From Streptosporangium becharense (GTDB taxonomy: Bacteria; Actinomycetota; Actinomycetes; Streptosporangiales; Streptosporangiaceae): 64,000 nt of DNA. Where the stretch lies: NCBI RefSeq assembly GCF_014204985.1, contig NZ_JACHMP010000001.1, positions 6,200,001-6,264,000 on the forward strand. Direction: 5' to 3'. The translations under genes and the position numbers were made by a program. Shown here piece by piece: positions 43,783 to 53,600 of this stretch (position 1 is its first letter; the number at the start of each line of letters is the position of its first letter). The notes beneath the pieces were generated by a model. The model made no database searches. It saw only the letters and a list, made by a program, of their open reading frames with translations, and was not told the DNA's origin.

Positions 43783-46700
43783 ATGCGCCGGTTATTGTCG
43801 TGGGCTCGTTCGTCTCGTTCCTTGACCGGTATGAGCATCGCCACCCTGGCAGTGCTGATTCCCGGTCTTCTGGGTCTGCCGGCTGGAGCAGCGGTGGCTG
43901 AGGCGAATACCGCCGCCCCTGTTACCGCCGCCTGGAACGGGTCGACCCCGGTGCAATTGACCGGAACGGCGGCTGGTCTTCCCTCACTTGTGGAAACGAA
44001 GCAGACATCGACGGCGGTGCAGGAGAAATCCTCGTCTCCCGACGTCGATCCGCCGAAGAAGGCGCTGCCACTCGAGGGCCGGTTCGTGAAGAATCCGACG
44101 CCCGCCAAAACAACGGCCCCCTCCTCGTCGAAGAAGAAAAAGCAGGAGCAGGCCAGGACGTCGGCCCAGGCACTGGCGACGGCCCCGTGCGGGGGCGTTT
44201 CACCGTGGCAGGCGAACTATTCCGTCAAGAAGGGCGACCGCCTCGCCTCGGCCGGCCGGATCTGGGAGGCGCTGCAGGACATCGCGGGATGGGCCAACAC
44301 GACGCCGCCGGAGAATGACTTCTCGTGGGTGTGGGCGGATCGGGGAGCGTGTCCGCCGCCGCCGGCCCCGACGGTCACCTCTCTCAGCCCCGCCGACAAG
44401 GCGCTGGTGATGACGTTGCAGCCGACGCTGTCCGCGACGGCGACGTCGTGGCCCGGTGGCGTCGTCGGCTTCGATTTCGAAGTCTGTGACTCACCGTCCA
44501 TGTCGGGCAACTGTGAGAGCTTCGACGACTGTTGCGGACTGTCCGGCCGGTGGACTCTCCCGGAGGGCCTGCTGACCTGGGGCAGGGAGTACTGGTGGCG
44601 GGTGTACGCCAGCGACGCCTCCACGATCGGCGGGCAGGGGGCGTACTCGTCGACGCGTTCCTTCACCGTCGGAGTGCGTCAGCCCACGATCACCTCGAAC
44701 CTGTCGGCCCGGGGGGTCGACGGCCAGGAGTTCCACCAGGCCACCGGTAACTACACGACCGCCTTCACCGACGCCGTGGTCAAATCCGCAGGGTTGCCCC
44801 TGTCGGTGGTGCGCTCCTACAACAGCATGGACCCGCGACGGGACGGTGTGTTCGGCGCGGGCTGGTCGACCCGCTTCGACATGCGCATTGTCCCGGAGAG
44901 TATCCGGGGCTTCGAGGCGCTCCTGGTGACCTACCCGGACGGGCACACGGTGCGCTTCGCCGACAAGAAGGACGGCACCTTCCAACCACCGCCGGGCATG
45001 TACGCCACGCTGGCCAAGATCGACGGCGGTGGCTGGCGACTGATGGACAAGTCGTCCACGTCGTACGTCTTCGACGCGCAGGGACGGCTGCTGAAGGCGA
45101 CCGACAGCCGCGGCCGCAGCCAGGAGCTGACCTACGGGACCGACGGCAAGCTGAGCGAGGTCACCGGGAGCGGAGGCAGGTCCCTCTCGTTCACCTGGAC
45201 CGGCGCGCACGTCACCAGCGTGTCCACCGACGCGGTGGACGGAACTCCGCTGACCTGGACCTACACCTACACCGGTGACCGCCTGACCAAGGTCTGCGCG
45301 CCGGCGACCGCGTGCACCATCTACGAGTACGGCGCCGGGTCGCTGTACCGCAGCGCGGTCCAGGACGCCGACCCGTTCGGCTACTGGCGGCTGGGTGACG
45401 CCTCCGGCAGCAGCACCGCCGACCTGGGCTGGGGCGCCGGTTCGGCCTCCTACTCCGGTGCGACCCTGGGCCGCCCGGGAGCGCTGGCCGGCAGCACCGA
45501 CACCGCGGTCGAACTGAGCGCCTCCGGCAAGATCGAACTGCCCGCGAGCCTCATACCGCGCCTGTACCAGCAGGGATCGCTGGAACTGTGGTTCAAGAGC
45601 ACCGGGACGGGCCGGATCGTCTCGGCGGGGCAGTGGAGCAGCACTTTGGACCAGGTCCTGCAGGTGGGCGCCGACGGCAAGCTCCGCGCCTCCCTGCGGC
45701 CGACCACGTCGCCCATCGTCTCGCCCGCCGCGGTGAACGACGGCGCGTGGCACCACGTGGCCTTCACCATCGCCGGAGACAAGCAGACCCTGTACCTGGA
45801 CGGTGCTCCCGTCGGAACGCTCACCCAGCCGGTGCAGAAGGACGTGCGGGACACCACCCAGATCGGCGGCGGCCTGGCGGGAGTCTACGACGAACTGGCG
45901 GTCTACGACCGGCCGCTGACCCAGGCCGAGGTGGCGGCGCACTTCGCCGCCCGGGTCGAGGCCCCGAACAAGCTGACGAAGGTCACACTCCCGTCCAGTC
46001 GGGTATGGGCCGTCAACGTCTACGACCCGGCGACCGAACGACTCAAGACGCACACCGACGCGCACGGCGGCACATGGCAGATCGGCGCTCCCGTCTACGA
46101 CCGCGCGACCGGGAAGTCCACGGTCACCGTCACGGACCCGCGCAACGAGAAACTGACGTCCGTCTACGACGCGTGGCGTGGCTACCGTCTGGTCAGCCAG
46201 AGCGACCAGCTCCTCAAGGTCACCACGTACGAGTACGACACCGGTGGCTTCCTCGGCAAGATCACCGACCCGAACGGGGTCGTGACGGAGCGCTTCCACG
46301 ACAAACGCGGCAACCTCCTCGGGACGCGGCGGTGCCGGACGTCGAGCAGCTGCCAGCTCGACCACCACGAGTACTACCTGAACAAGGACAACCAGTTCGA
46401 CCCCCGCAACGACCGGCCGATCGCCTCACGGGACGCGCGTTCGTCCAGCGCCACTGACAACACCTACGCGACCAAGTGGGAGTACAGCCAGCACGGGGAG
46501 ACGCTCAAGGAGACCACCCCGGCCACTTCAGACTTCCCCAGCGGCCGGTCGACGACCTACACCTACACCGACGGCACCGAGGCGGCGGTCGGCGGCGGGA
46601 CCGTCCCGGCCGGGCTGGTGAAATCGCAGAAGGACCCCAGGAACAACGAGACCACCTACCGGCACACCGCGGCCGGGGACGTGGCCGAGCAGACCAGCCC

Positions 46701-49700
46701 GTCCGGGCTGAAGACCACGTTTACCCATGACGCGGTGGGCCGGGTGATCTCCAGCACGCAGATCTCCGAGGCCCACCCCGACGGGGTCACCACCACCGTC
46801 ACCTACAACGGCCTCGGCCAGGTGCTCACCCAGACGGCGCCGGGGGTGAAGAACGAGGTCACCGGTGTCACCCACACCGCCAAGACCACCTTCACCTACG
46901 ACCCGGACGGCAACAGGCTCACCGAGACCCTCACCGACCTGACCGGCGGCGACCCCGAGCGCAAAACCGTCTACACCTACGACACCCACGGCCGGGCCGA
47001 GACGGTCACCGACCCGGAGAACGGGGTGACCAAAACCGTCTGGGACCACACCGGCGCCCGCGCGTCCACGACCGACCCGATGGGCACTGTCCTCACCTAC
47101 GCCTACACCAAGCGCGGCGAGCCGTACACCACGACGCTGAAGAACTGGACCGGCAGCCCGGTCGCCCCGGAGCCCGCGAAGGACGTGGTGCTGGAGTCCA
47201 ACGCCTACGACCCCGGTGGGCGCCTGGCCGGCAAGGTCGACGCGCTGGGCCGCACGACCTCCTACACCTACTTCGCCGACAACCGGCTGTCGCAGGTGAC
47301 CGCCAAGGGCGCCCGCCTCAACGGCTCGACCACCCCGGCCGACGTGGTGCTGCAGGACAACCTCTACGACGCGGCGGGCAACCCGACCAAGCAGGTCACC
47401 GGCGGCGACAAGAAGGTCACCGTCGAGCACGTCTACGACGCCGCCGGCCGCCTGACGTCCAGCACGTTCGACCCGGCCGCGCTCAAGCGCAAGACCGCTT
47501 TCGAGTACGACGCGGCCGGCAACGTCACCAAGAAGACCTTCACCGGCGCAAGCGGCACCCGCACCGAGTCCACGGTCTACGCCTACAACGCGCTGAACCT
47601 GCCGACCCGCCAAACCGTGGAGAACGGTGATGACGACCTGGTCACCACCAGCGTCTACGACGACCGGGGTTTGGTCACCGCGACCACCGACCCGCGAGGC
47701 AACGCCTCCGGTGCCACCGCCGCCGACTTCACCACCACCATGCGCTACGACGTCGCCGGCCGGCTGGTGGAGACCAAGGCCCCCCAGGTGACAATCGAGA
47801 AGAACGGGTCCGCCGCCGACGGCCGGCCCACGATGAAGCATGGTTACGACACCGCCGGGCTGGCGACTCACACGGTCGACGCCGAGGGCCGCACGGTCGT
47901 CTCGACGTTCGACAAGGCCGGGCGGCTGACCGCGACCACCTCCCCCGCCTACACCCCGCCGGGCGGCAGCGCGGTCACCCCCAAGGTCAGCTTCGGCTAC
48001 GACAAGGCCGGCCGGCAGACCACGGTCACCGACCCGCGCAACCACGTCACCACCACCGAGTACGACGCGCTGGGCCGCCCGGTCCGGGTCACCGAACCGG
48101 GCCCGTCCGGGCCGGGCGGCATCTGGGTATCGGAGTACGACCTGCTGGGCGAGCAGCGCGCGGTCGTCGACCCCACCGGCGCCCGCACCGAGGCGACCTA
48201 CGACGACCTGGGCCGGAAGGTCACCTCCACGGTGATCGAGCGCAAGCCCACCACCGCGGCGCTCATCACCAAACTGAGCTACGACCAGGCGGGCAACCTC
48301 ACCAAGAGCGTCGACCCGGCCAACAAGGAAACCGGCTACACGGTCAACGCCGCCGGGCAGGTCACCGCCGTCACCGATCCCAACCTCAACGCCTCCTCCG
48401 TCGCCTACGACCTGCTCGGCCGGCAGACCAAACTGACCGACGCCGAGGGCAACGCCACCGAGATCGAATACGACCTGGCCGGCCGTAAGATCGGCGTCAC
48501 GGACCGCGCCAAAGCCGGCACGGTCGTGCGCACCCTCGGCTTCGGCTACGACCCGGCCGGCAACCCCACCAGCTCCACCTCCGGCGAGGGGCACGTCACC
48601 CGGCGGACGTTCGACGCCGCCGGCCGGTTGACCTCGCTGATCGAACCGGTCGCCGCCGACAAGACGATCACCACCACGTTCGGCTACGACGCCAGCGGCG
48701 CGCGCACCCGCCTCACCGACGGCCGCGGCAACGCCACCTGGACCACCTACAACACCCTCGGCCTGGTCGAGACGGTCGTCGAACCCTCCACCACCGCCCA
48801 CCCGAATGTGGCCGACCGCACCTGGACGGCCGTCTACGACGCCGCCGGCAACGCGGTGGCCACCCTGCAACCCGGCGGGGTCCGCATCGACCGCGTCTTC
48901 GACCCCGCGGGCCGGGTCACCAAGGAGACCGGCACCGGAACCTCGGTCGCCACCCCGGAGCGGAATGTCACCTACGACGCCGCGGGCCGGATGACCGCGA
49001 TCGGCGACTACACCCTGGACTACAACGACCGCAGCCTGCTGACCAAGGTCTCCAAGGCCACCAACCAGGTCGCCACCTACGCCTACGACACCCGGGGCAA
49101 CCCCACCCAGCGCGTGGATCCCACCGGCACCGCCACCTACACCTGGGACAACGCCGGCCGGTTGCAGACCGCCGGCGACCCGGTGACCGGCCGCACCTGG
49201 ACCTACGGCTACGACAAGGCCGACCGGCTGACCAGCAAGACCTCGGCCAACCCGGTGAACACCCAGTCCTACGGCTACGACGCGGTGGACCGGCTGACCT
49301 CCCACACCGTGAAGAGCAGCTCCGGCGCCGAACTGTCGAAGATCACCTATGGGTGGGACAAGGACGACAACCTCACCACCAAGACCACCACCGGCACCGC
49401 CGGCGCCGGGGCCAACACCTACGGCTACGACCACGCCGGGCGCCTGACCTCCTGGACCGCCCCCGGCGGCGCCATCACCGCCTACGAATGGGACGCCTCC
49501 GGCAACCGCACCAAGTCCGGGAATGCGACGTTCGTCTACGACGAGCGCAACCGGCTGCTCTCCGGCGACGGGACCGACTACAGCTACACCCCCCGCGGCA
49601 CCCTCGCCACCGAGACCAAGGCCGGCACCACCCGCACCCTGGTCTTCGACGCCTTCGACCGGCTCATCACCGACGGCGAGACCGCCTACGGCTACGATGC

Positions 49701-51366
49701 GCTGGGCCGGATGACCTCCCGCACCAAGGGAGCCGACCAGCAGCGGTTCGTCTACTCCGGCCTGACCAACGACATCGCCACCATCACCGACTCCACCGGC
49801 GCCGTCCAGGCCAAGTACGGCCGCGACCCGTCCGGCGGCCTGCTCAGCCTGCAGGAGGGCACCGGGCCGGCGCTGGCCACGATGACCGACCTGCACGGTG
49901 ACGTGGTCGCCACCTTCTCCGGCACCGCCCTGGTCGACTCGACCGCCTACGACCCGTTCGGCCAGGTCACCCACCGCTCCGGCACCCGGCGCGCATTGGG
50001 CTATCAGGGCGAGTACACCGACCCGGACACCGGCAAGGTCAACATGCACGCCCGCTGGTACCAGCCAGGCACCGGTGCCTTTACCTCCCGCGACACCGCC
50101 ACCCTCAACCCTGACCCGTCGGTCCAGGCCAACCGTTACACCTACGGGAACGCCGGCCCGCTCACTGGCGCCGACCCCACCGGGCACAGCACGGTGATCA
50201 ACACCGGCGGCTCCCAGACCGGCGCGAGCGGGGGCACAGGCTGGCAGTCGTATGACTGGACCGGCTCCATGGCGTCGCGGAGTTCGAGCTGGGACTGGAC
50301 CCCGCCGGAGGTCGTCCCGGGCCAGCCGTACGACGCATGGGGGGGCTACGTCTCAGATCTAGTGTTCAACGGGACGAGCGACGCGGACCGCGAATGGTAT
50401 AACGAATATTTCGGAGAGTGGACGAGGTTCCCGTTGTTCGACCGTGACGAAGCCATCAGGATCGGAGTCATGGAAAACGGCAGGGAGATTGACCAAGTAA
50501 ATTACTGGGAAGCATCTGAAAAAGAACGAATGGCCTATGTTAGGCGCTGGAGTCCAGAACTCGGCGCGACTGAATTGGCTGGGATATGGGCAATGTCCGG
50601 AGGGCTAAATAGCCTAGACCCAAAAAGAGTGAAGGTTAAAGCGGACGGTTCTGCGACCTACTTTGCATCCTATTCAAAAAAGCCGGTAAAATTCCCAAAT
50701 TACGGTCTTTATTATAATGTCCTCAAATATTGGAGGGACATCAACGATGCCGCGGTTGAGTTTAAAATTAACAGAGATGTTCTTTTGGCCGTAATTATCT
50801 ATGAAAGTATCTGGCACAAGAATCAGGAAAAGTCGCATAAAAATGATAAGGCTTCACTTCTTTTTGAAAAAGAAGGTGCGTCTCTTGGTATAGTTCAGTT
50901 AGAGGTGTATAAAGCGCGAGCGATGCTGATTAAGAATTACTCGCACGAGAGGGACTGGGGTAAAGCGTCCACTGGTGATATTGCTGACATCCTAATGGAT
51001 GAAAAACATAGGCGTAGGTCTATTTTCCTGGCTGCCGCATGGATGGAGCATCTAAAGGAGAACGTATGGTATGTCTTGCCAAGTGGTCATGTGCACCGCA
51101 TTAATGATAGGGAGGCTGCTGTCGCTTACTGTGGGTGTTCCGGGGTATGGATAAAGAACGGAAAATTTGAAATGAGACAGTATCAGAAGTGGAAGGAGAC
51201 GGGCGTCCTTGATAATAAGAACGGGGAAACAGCAAAAAAGCGTGAGCGGTTTCTAGAAAACGTATTGCTAGCCGGGGTTCCTGAAGAATTCTGGGCCTGT
51301 GCAAATTATGCTCTCTCACCGGGCGTGGGTGGGTACAAGCGCTGCAGGACCGCGCGTGTACCATAA
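43783..51366 (+). CDS. Secreted RHS/YD-repeat polymorphic toxin with a lytic-transglycosylase-like tip
   Basis: 2527 residues. Signal peptide about 1-41. A CBM5/12-like carbohydrate-binding segment (WEALQDIAGWANTTP region) lies at about 142-193. A DUF6531-type start of the shell (VVRSYNSMDPRRDGVFGAGW) is at about 330-365, and a LamG-like domain at about 530-724. YD repeats (YDAAGRLT type) run to about 2070. The RHS core end, YQGEYTDPDTGKVNMHARWY followed by DPTGH, is at about 2073-2136. The last 390 residues change sharply in base composition from about 50400. This tip has the order of motifs of GH23/goose-lysozyme lytic transglycosylases: E2341 in YES, SLGIVQL at 2367-2373, AAAWMEHL, then AVAYCGCSGV. 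It should cut peptidoglycan of rivals. GGAGG lies upstream of the ATG. A lipoprotein gene follows after 40 nt. Confidence 0.88.
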   Translation: MRRLLSWARSSRSLTGMSIATLAVLIPGLLGLPAGAAVAEANTAAPVTAAWNGSTPVQLTGTAAGLPSLVETKQTSTAVQEKSSSPDVDPPKKALPLEGRFVKNPTPAKTTAPSSSKKKKQEQARTSAQALATAPCGGVSPWQANYSVKKGDRLASAGRIWEALQDIAGWANTTPPENDFSWVWADRGACPPPPAPTVTSLSPADKALVMTLQPTLSATATSWPGGVVGFDFEVCDSPSMSGNCESFDDCCGLSGRWTLPEGLLTWGREYWWRVYASDASTIGGQGAYSSTRSFTVGVRQPTITSNLSARGVDGQEFHQATGNYTTAFTDAVVKSAGLPLSVVRSYNSMDPRRDGVFGAGWSTRFDMRIVPESIRGFEALLVTYPDGHTVRFADKKDGTFQPPPGMYATLAKIDGGGWRLMDKSSTSYVFDAQGRLLKATDSRGRSQELTYGTDGKLSEVTGSGGRSLSFTWTGAHVTSVSTDAVDGTPLTWTYTYTGDRLTKVCAPATACTIYEYGAGSLYRSAVQDADPFGYWRLGDASGSSTADLGWGAGSASYSGATLGRPGALAGSTDTAVELSASGKIELPASLIPRLYQQGSLELWFKSTGTGRIVSAGQWSSTLDQVLQVGADGKLRASLRPTTSPIVSPAAVNDGAWHHVAFTIAGDKQTLYLDGAPVGTLTQPVQKDVRDTTQIGGGLAGVYDELAVYDRPLTQAEVAAHFAARVEAPNKLTKVTLPSSRVWAVNVYDPATERLKTHTDAHGGTWQIGAPVYDRATGKSTVTVTDPRNEKLTSVYDAWRGYRLVSQSDQLLKVTTYEYDTGGFLGKITDPNGVVTERFHDKRGNLLGTRRCRTSSSCQLDHHEYYLNKDNQFDPRNDRPIASRDARSSSATDNTYATKWEYSQHGETLKETTPATSDFPSGRSTTYTYTDGTEAAVGGGTVPAGLVKSQKDPRNNETTYRHTAAGDVAEQTSPSGLKTTFTHDAVGRVISSTQISEAHPDGVTTTVTYNGLGQVLTQTAPGVKNEVTGVTHTAKTTFTYDPDGNRLTETLTDLTGGDPERKTVYTYDTHGRAETVTDPENGVTKTVWDHTGARASTTDPMGTVLTYAYTKRGEPYTTTLKNWTGSPVAPEPAKDVVLESNAYDPGGRLAGKVDALGRTTSYTYFADNRLSQVTAKGARLNGSTTPADVVLQDNLYDAAGNPTKQVTGGDKKVTVEHVYDAAGRLTSSTFDPAALKRKTAFEYDAAGNVTKKTFTGASGTRTESTVYAYNALNLPTRQTVENGDDDLVTTSVYDDRGLVTATTDPRGNASGATAADFTTTMRYDVAGRLVETKAPQVTIEKNGSAADGRPTMKHGYDTAGLATHTVDAEGRTVVSTFDKAGRLTATTSPAYTPPGGSAVTPKVSFGYDKAGRQTTVTDPRNHVTTTEYDALGRPVRVTEPGPSGPGGIWVSEYDLLGEQRAVVDPTGARTEATYDDLGRKVTSTVIERKPTTAALITKLSYDQAGNLTKSVDPANKETGYTVNAAGQVTAVTDPNLNASSVAYDLLGRQTKLTDAEGNATEIEYDLAGRKIGVTDRAKAGTVVRTLGFGYDPAGNPTSSTSGEGHVTRRTFDAAGRLTSLIEPVAADKTITTTFGYDASGARTRLTDGRGNATWTTYNTLGLVETVVEPSTTAHPNVADRTWTAVYDAAGNAVATLQPGGVRIDRVFDPAGRVTKETGTGTSVATPERNVTYDAAGRMTAIGDYTLDYNDRSLLTKVSKATNQVATYAYDTRGNPTQRVDPTGTATYTWDNAGRLQTAGDPVTGRTWTYGYDKADRLTSKTSANPVNTQSYGYDAVDRLTSHTVKSSSGAELSKITYGWDKDDNLTTKTTTGTAGAGANTYGYDHAGRLTSWTAPGGAITAYEWDASGNRTKSGNATFVYDERNRLLSGDGTDYSYTPRGTLATETKAGTTRTLVFDAFDRLITDGETAYGYDALGRMTSRTKGADQQRFVYSGLTNDIATITDSTGAVQAKYGRDPSGGLLSLQEGTGPALATMTDLHGDVVATFSGTALVDSTAYDPFGQVTHRSGTRRALGYQGEYTDPDTGKVNMHARWYQPGTGAFTSRDTATLNPDPSVQANRYTYGNAGPLTGADPTGHSTVINTGGSQTGASGGTGWQSYDWTGSMASRSSSWDWTPPEVVPGQPYDAWGGYVSDLVFNGTSDADREWYNEYFGEWTRFPLFDRDEAIRIGVMENGREIDQVNYWEASEKERMAYVRRWSPELGATELAGIWAMSGGLNSLDPKRVKVKADGSATYFASYSKKPVKFPNYGLYYNVLKYWRDINDAAVEFKINRDVLLAVIIYESIWHKNQEKSHKNDKASLLFEKEGASLGIVQLEVYKARAMLIKNYSHERDWGKASTGDIADILMDEKHRRRSIFLAAAWMEHLKENVWYVLPSGHVHRINDREAAVAYCGCSGVWIKNGKFEMRQYQKWKETGVLDNKNGETAKKRERFLENVLLAGVPEEFWACANYALSPGVGGYKRCRTARVP

Positions 51367-51406
51367 GTTGTGGTGCCTGGAAACGACTTTGGTTGGAGTT
51401 GGAGCT

Positions 51407-51871
51407 TTGCGACCACTCAGTCATGCCCTCAAAATTTTCGTGACTCTCTTTGGTTTCTCTTTCTTTGTCGCGGGATGTGGACTTTTTCCTGTGATACGGC
51501 AAGCCGATCCCGCTGCCGTCAATGATGTGCGTAAAATTGGTGAAGTATTAGGAGAGGCAACTAGCGAGGGCACTTGGGAGAGGGTGACTGAAGTTGAGAA
51601 TATTCTTGTAATAGATGTTGGAGGTGATAACAGTAAGGAGGCGCTCGGAAAGGCTAAACATCTTCTAGGTAAGAGGGGGTGGAGGGAAATTTCACAGAGG
51701 TCTCCAAAGTGGTTAATAATGGAGTCAACCGTATGGAAAGATGTGCACTTAAGTATCAATGAATTTGATCCAATTAAAGTCGAGACGTATCCGGAAGAGA
51801 TAGGGAGGGCAATTGAGAGGGGGAAGGTTGAGTCGGAATCGCTTATTTTTGTTCATGTCTATCAGGTCTAA
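51407..51871 (+). CDS. Small lipoprotein, candidate immunity protein for the RHS toxin
   Basis: 154 residues if TTG 51407 is the start (GGAG 8 nt upstream); the frame is open further upstream and overlaps the toxin end. The N-terminus MRPLSHALKIFVTLFGFSFF leads to lipobox VAGC, with the lipidated Cys at residue 24. The mature part is charged, with no recognised domain. The gene shares the low GC of the toxin tip and follows it directly, as immunity genes do. An extracytoplasmic lipid anchor is where protection from a peptidoglycan-cutting enzyme is needed. Function is inferred from position and export only. Confidence 0.65.
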   Translation: MRPLSHALKIFVTLFGFSFFVAGCGLFPVIRQADPAAVNDVRKIGEVLGEATSEGTWERVTEVENILVIDVGGDNSKEALGKAKHLLGKRGWREISQRSPKWLIMESTVWKDVHLSINEFDPIKVETYPEEIGRAIERGKVESESLIFVHVYQV

Positions 51872-52187
51872 CAATGGCGTGGATCTTCTTGTATTTATGG
51901 AATTCCGCTGCTGTCCACTATGTCTAGCCTCGATGTTTTACGATCTTCATGTAGCTGGCTGAAGCATTCGGCTATGGTTTGTTTTTGTAATCTAGTCAGC
52001 GCAATCAACCGGATGTCGCGCTGGGCGGGCGAGGTTCCACTCAGGGTCCCAGCGAGGTGATGTTTTGAGTGGATTCGTCTGCGGATCTACGGCCCTGTAG
52101 GTCAGGAAACATTAAACAGCTGCATACGGAAAGGCGTGGCTTCCCGGGATCGGAGATGTCTAAAGCCGCCTTACCTGAAGAGGAACC
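51872..52187. other. AT-rich gap downstream of the immunity candidate; no gene seen
   Basis: About 315 nt. The first part keeps the low GC of the toxin tip; GC rises again from about 52020. No recognisable gene. It may contain remnants of earlier toxin/immunity cassettes, but none can be read. Confidence 0.3.
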
Positions 52188-52368
52188 GTGCCCATTACGC
52201 CATCATTGCTGGTGAGCGCGCGGCTTGGGGAAACACAAGGGGATTCACCAGCCCGGCTGGTCCTGATAGAACACTTCGCGCGGGTTTGCGACCCGCGTTC
52301 ACCATGGGGACGGCTGCACGGCCTGACCTCGGTACTGGCACTGATGGCGTGCGCGACCGTGGTTGCAG
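52188..52368 (+). pseudogene. N-terminal fragment of an ISAs1-like transposase
   Basis: About 60 codons beginning MPITPSLLVSARL and containing FARVCDPRSPWGRLHGLTSV and LALMACATVV. This pattern (DPR, then basic-Gly-His, then a hydrophobic helix) is the conserved start of ISAs1/H-repeat transposases. The frame is cut at the left inverted repeat of the IS630 element, and no continuation was found on its far side. Confidence 0.5.
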
Positions 52369-53535
52369 CTGAGTTTGAAAGGCTGAGGTTACGGCGGTTT
52401 GAGGATGAGGCCGGTCTGGGCGATGAAGCCGTCGAGCAGCACGGGACGATACTGCCTCCGTTTGAGTTTGGTCTTGATCAGCATGGTGAGCTGGTCGGTG
52501 TCATGGGGAGCGAGGTTGGCCAAGCCGCGTTTGAGGACCGACCACACCCCTTCGGCAGGGTTCAGCTCCGGGGCGTAGGCGGGCAGCTGGAAGACCGTCA
52601 GCCAAGGGCGGGCCTCGATCGCGGTGCGCATCGCCCGTGACAGGCGCCGGCGGTCGTTGTCCCACACCAGCACGAGCGGCGCGCCACCGAGCCGGGCATG
52701 AGCGGCATCCAGCAGCGCCGTGAACCGCGCAGGGCTGAAGCCCTTGACCCCACACCCGGCTGCCCACGCCGGATCAGGACCCGATACATCAGCCGGGCAC
52801 GCTCACCCGGCTTGACGCACACCAGCCCGGCCAGCGCCACCCGCCCGTACCCCTTGCCGGTCACCGTCACCACCGCAGTGCGGCCGCGCGGCGCCCAGGT
52901 GGTCGCCCGGGGCGGCCTCAGACTCTGCCCGGCCTCGTCTTCCCAGCACAGCCAGGCGCCCAGGTCGAGCGCCGCCTTTTTACCACCGGCCATTCCTCGG
53001 TGATCCACGACTCGATCACCCCCTCGCCGCGCTCAACGGCCCGCCGCACGGGAATCTGCGGACTCCAGCCGAGGCGGTGCAGCAGATACGACACCCCGCG
53101 CAGGGTGTAGCGGACGCGGAACAAGACCGCGATCAGGTCGGCGACCCGGGCCGGCGTCCAGCGCTGGTCCTCGAGGTATCCGTGCGCGGCCGGACCGCGC
53201 TCCAACTCGGCCCGCAGCCGCTGCAGGCGCCGCTCGTCCAACCGGCACTTCTCCCCGCCCGGCCCCTTGGAGGCCAGCGCCTCCGGTCCGCCGGCCTGCC
53301 AGGCGCGGTACCAGCGGTTGGCCGACATCCGGCTCACCCGAAACCGCCGCGCCACCTCCGGCGCCGACACTCCTTGCGCGAACAGGTCCGCGGCCGCGAA
53401 ACGCAACTGCTCCCGCCGGACGCGTTCTGCGGCGGTCAGCCCGCCGCCCTCGGCATACCTCATACCTCCGGGATAACCGATCGCCGTAAGCCACCGCCCG
53501 GCGCCTCCGCCGTAACACCGGTCTTTCAGGCTCAG
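52369..53535 (-). mobile_element. IS630-family insertion sequence with terminal inverted repeats
   Basis: 1167 bp. The ends are inverted repeats of 29 nt matching at 23 positions: left 52369-52397 (starting CTGAGTTTGAAAGG) and right 53507-53535 (reverse complement starts CTGAGCCTGAAAGA). Both share GTTACGGCGG at the inner end. The length and transposase type fit IS630. The expected TA target duplication is not evident; AG flanks both ends. Confidence 0.85.
52389..53463 (-). pseudogene. IS630-family transposase, two frameshifts
   Basis: Starting at ATG 53463 ([17 protein letters not shown]), the first frame holds the helix-turn-helix part with [20 protein letters not shown] and the winged-helix segment [15 protein letters not shown] -1 shift at the A5 run (52977-52981, minus strand) leads into [20 protein letters not shown] with the first catalytic acidic residues. 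A second -1 shift near 52750-52765 leads into GVKGFSPARF, LVWDNDRRRL (second Asp) and LPAYAPELNPAEGVW (final Glu). All DDE positions survive across the frames. The first site could be programmed slippage, which is known in this family; the second looks like a mutation or sequencing error. Confidence 0.8.
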
Positions 53536-53600
53536 AGGCGTTGGGTGCGCATGTTGCGGCAACGGACAGGGAATCCCTCTTACCGGACAATGTGGAAGAT

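Noticed and set aside
46528..50187. Leftward open frame of 1219 codons, Val/Gly-rich with repeats
   Set aside because: Antisense of the YD repeats; its periodicity only mirrors them.
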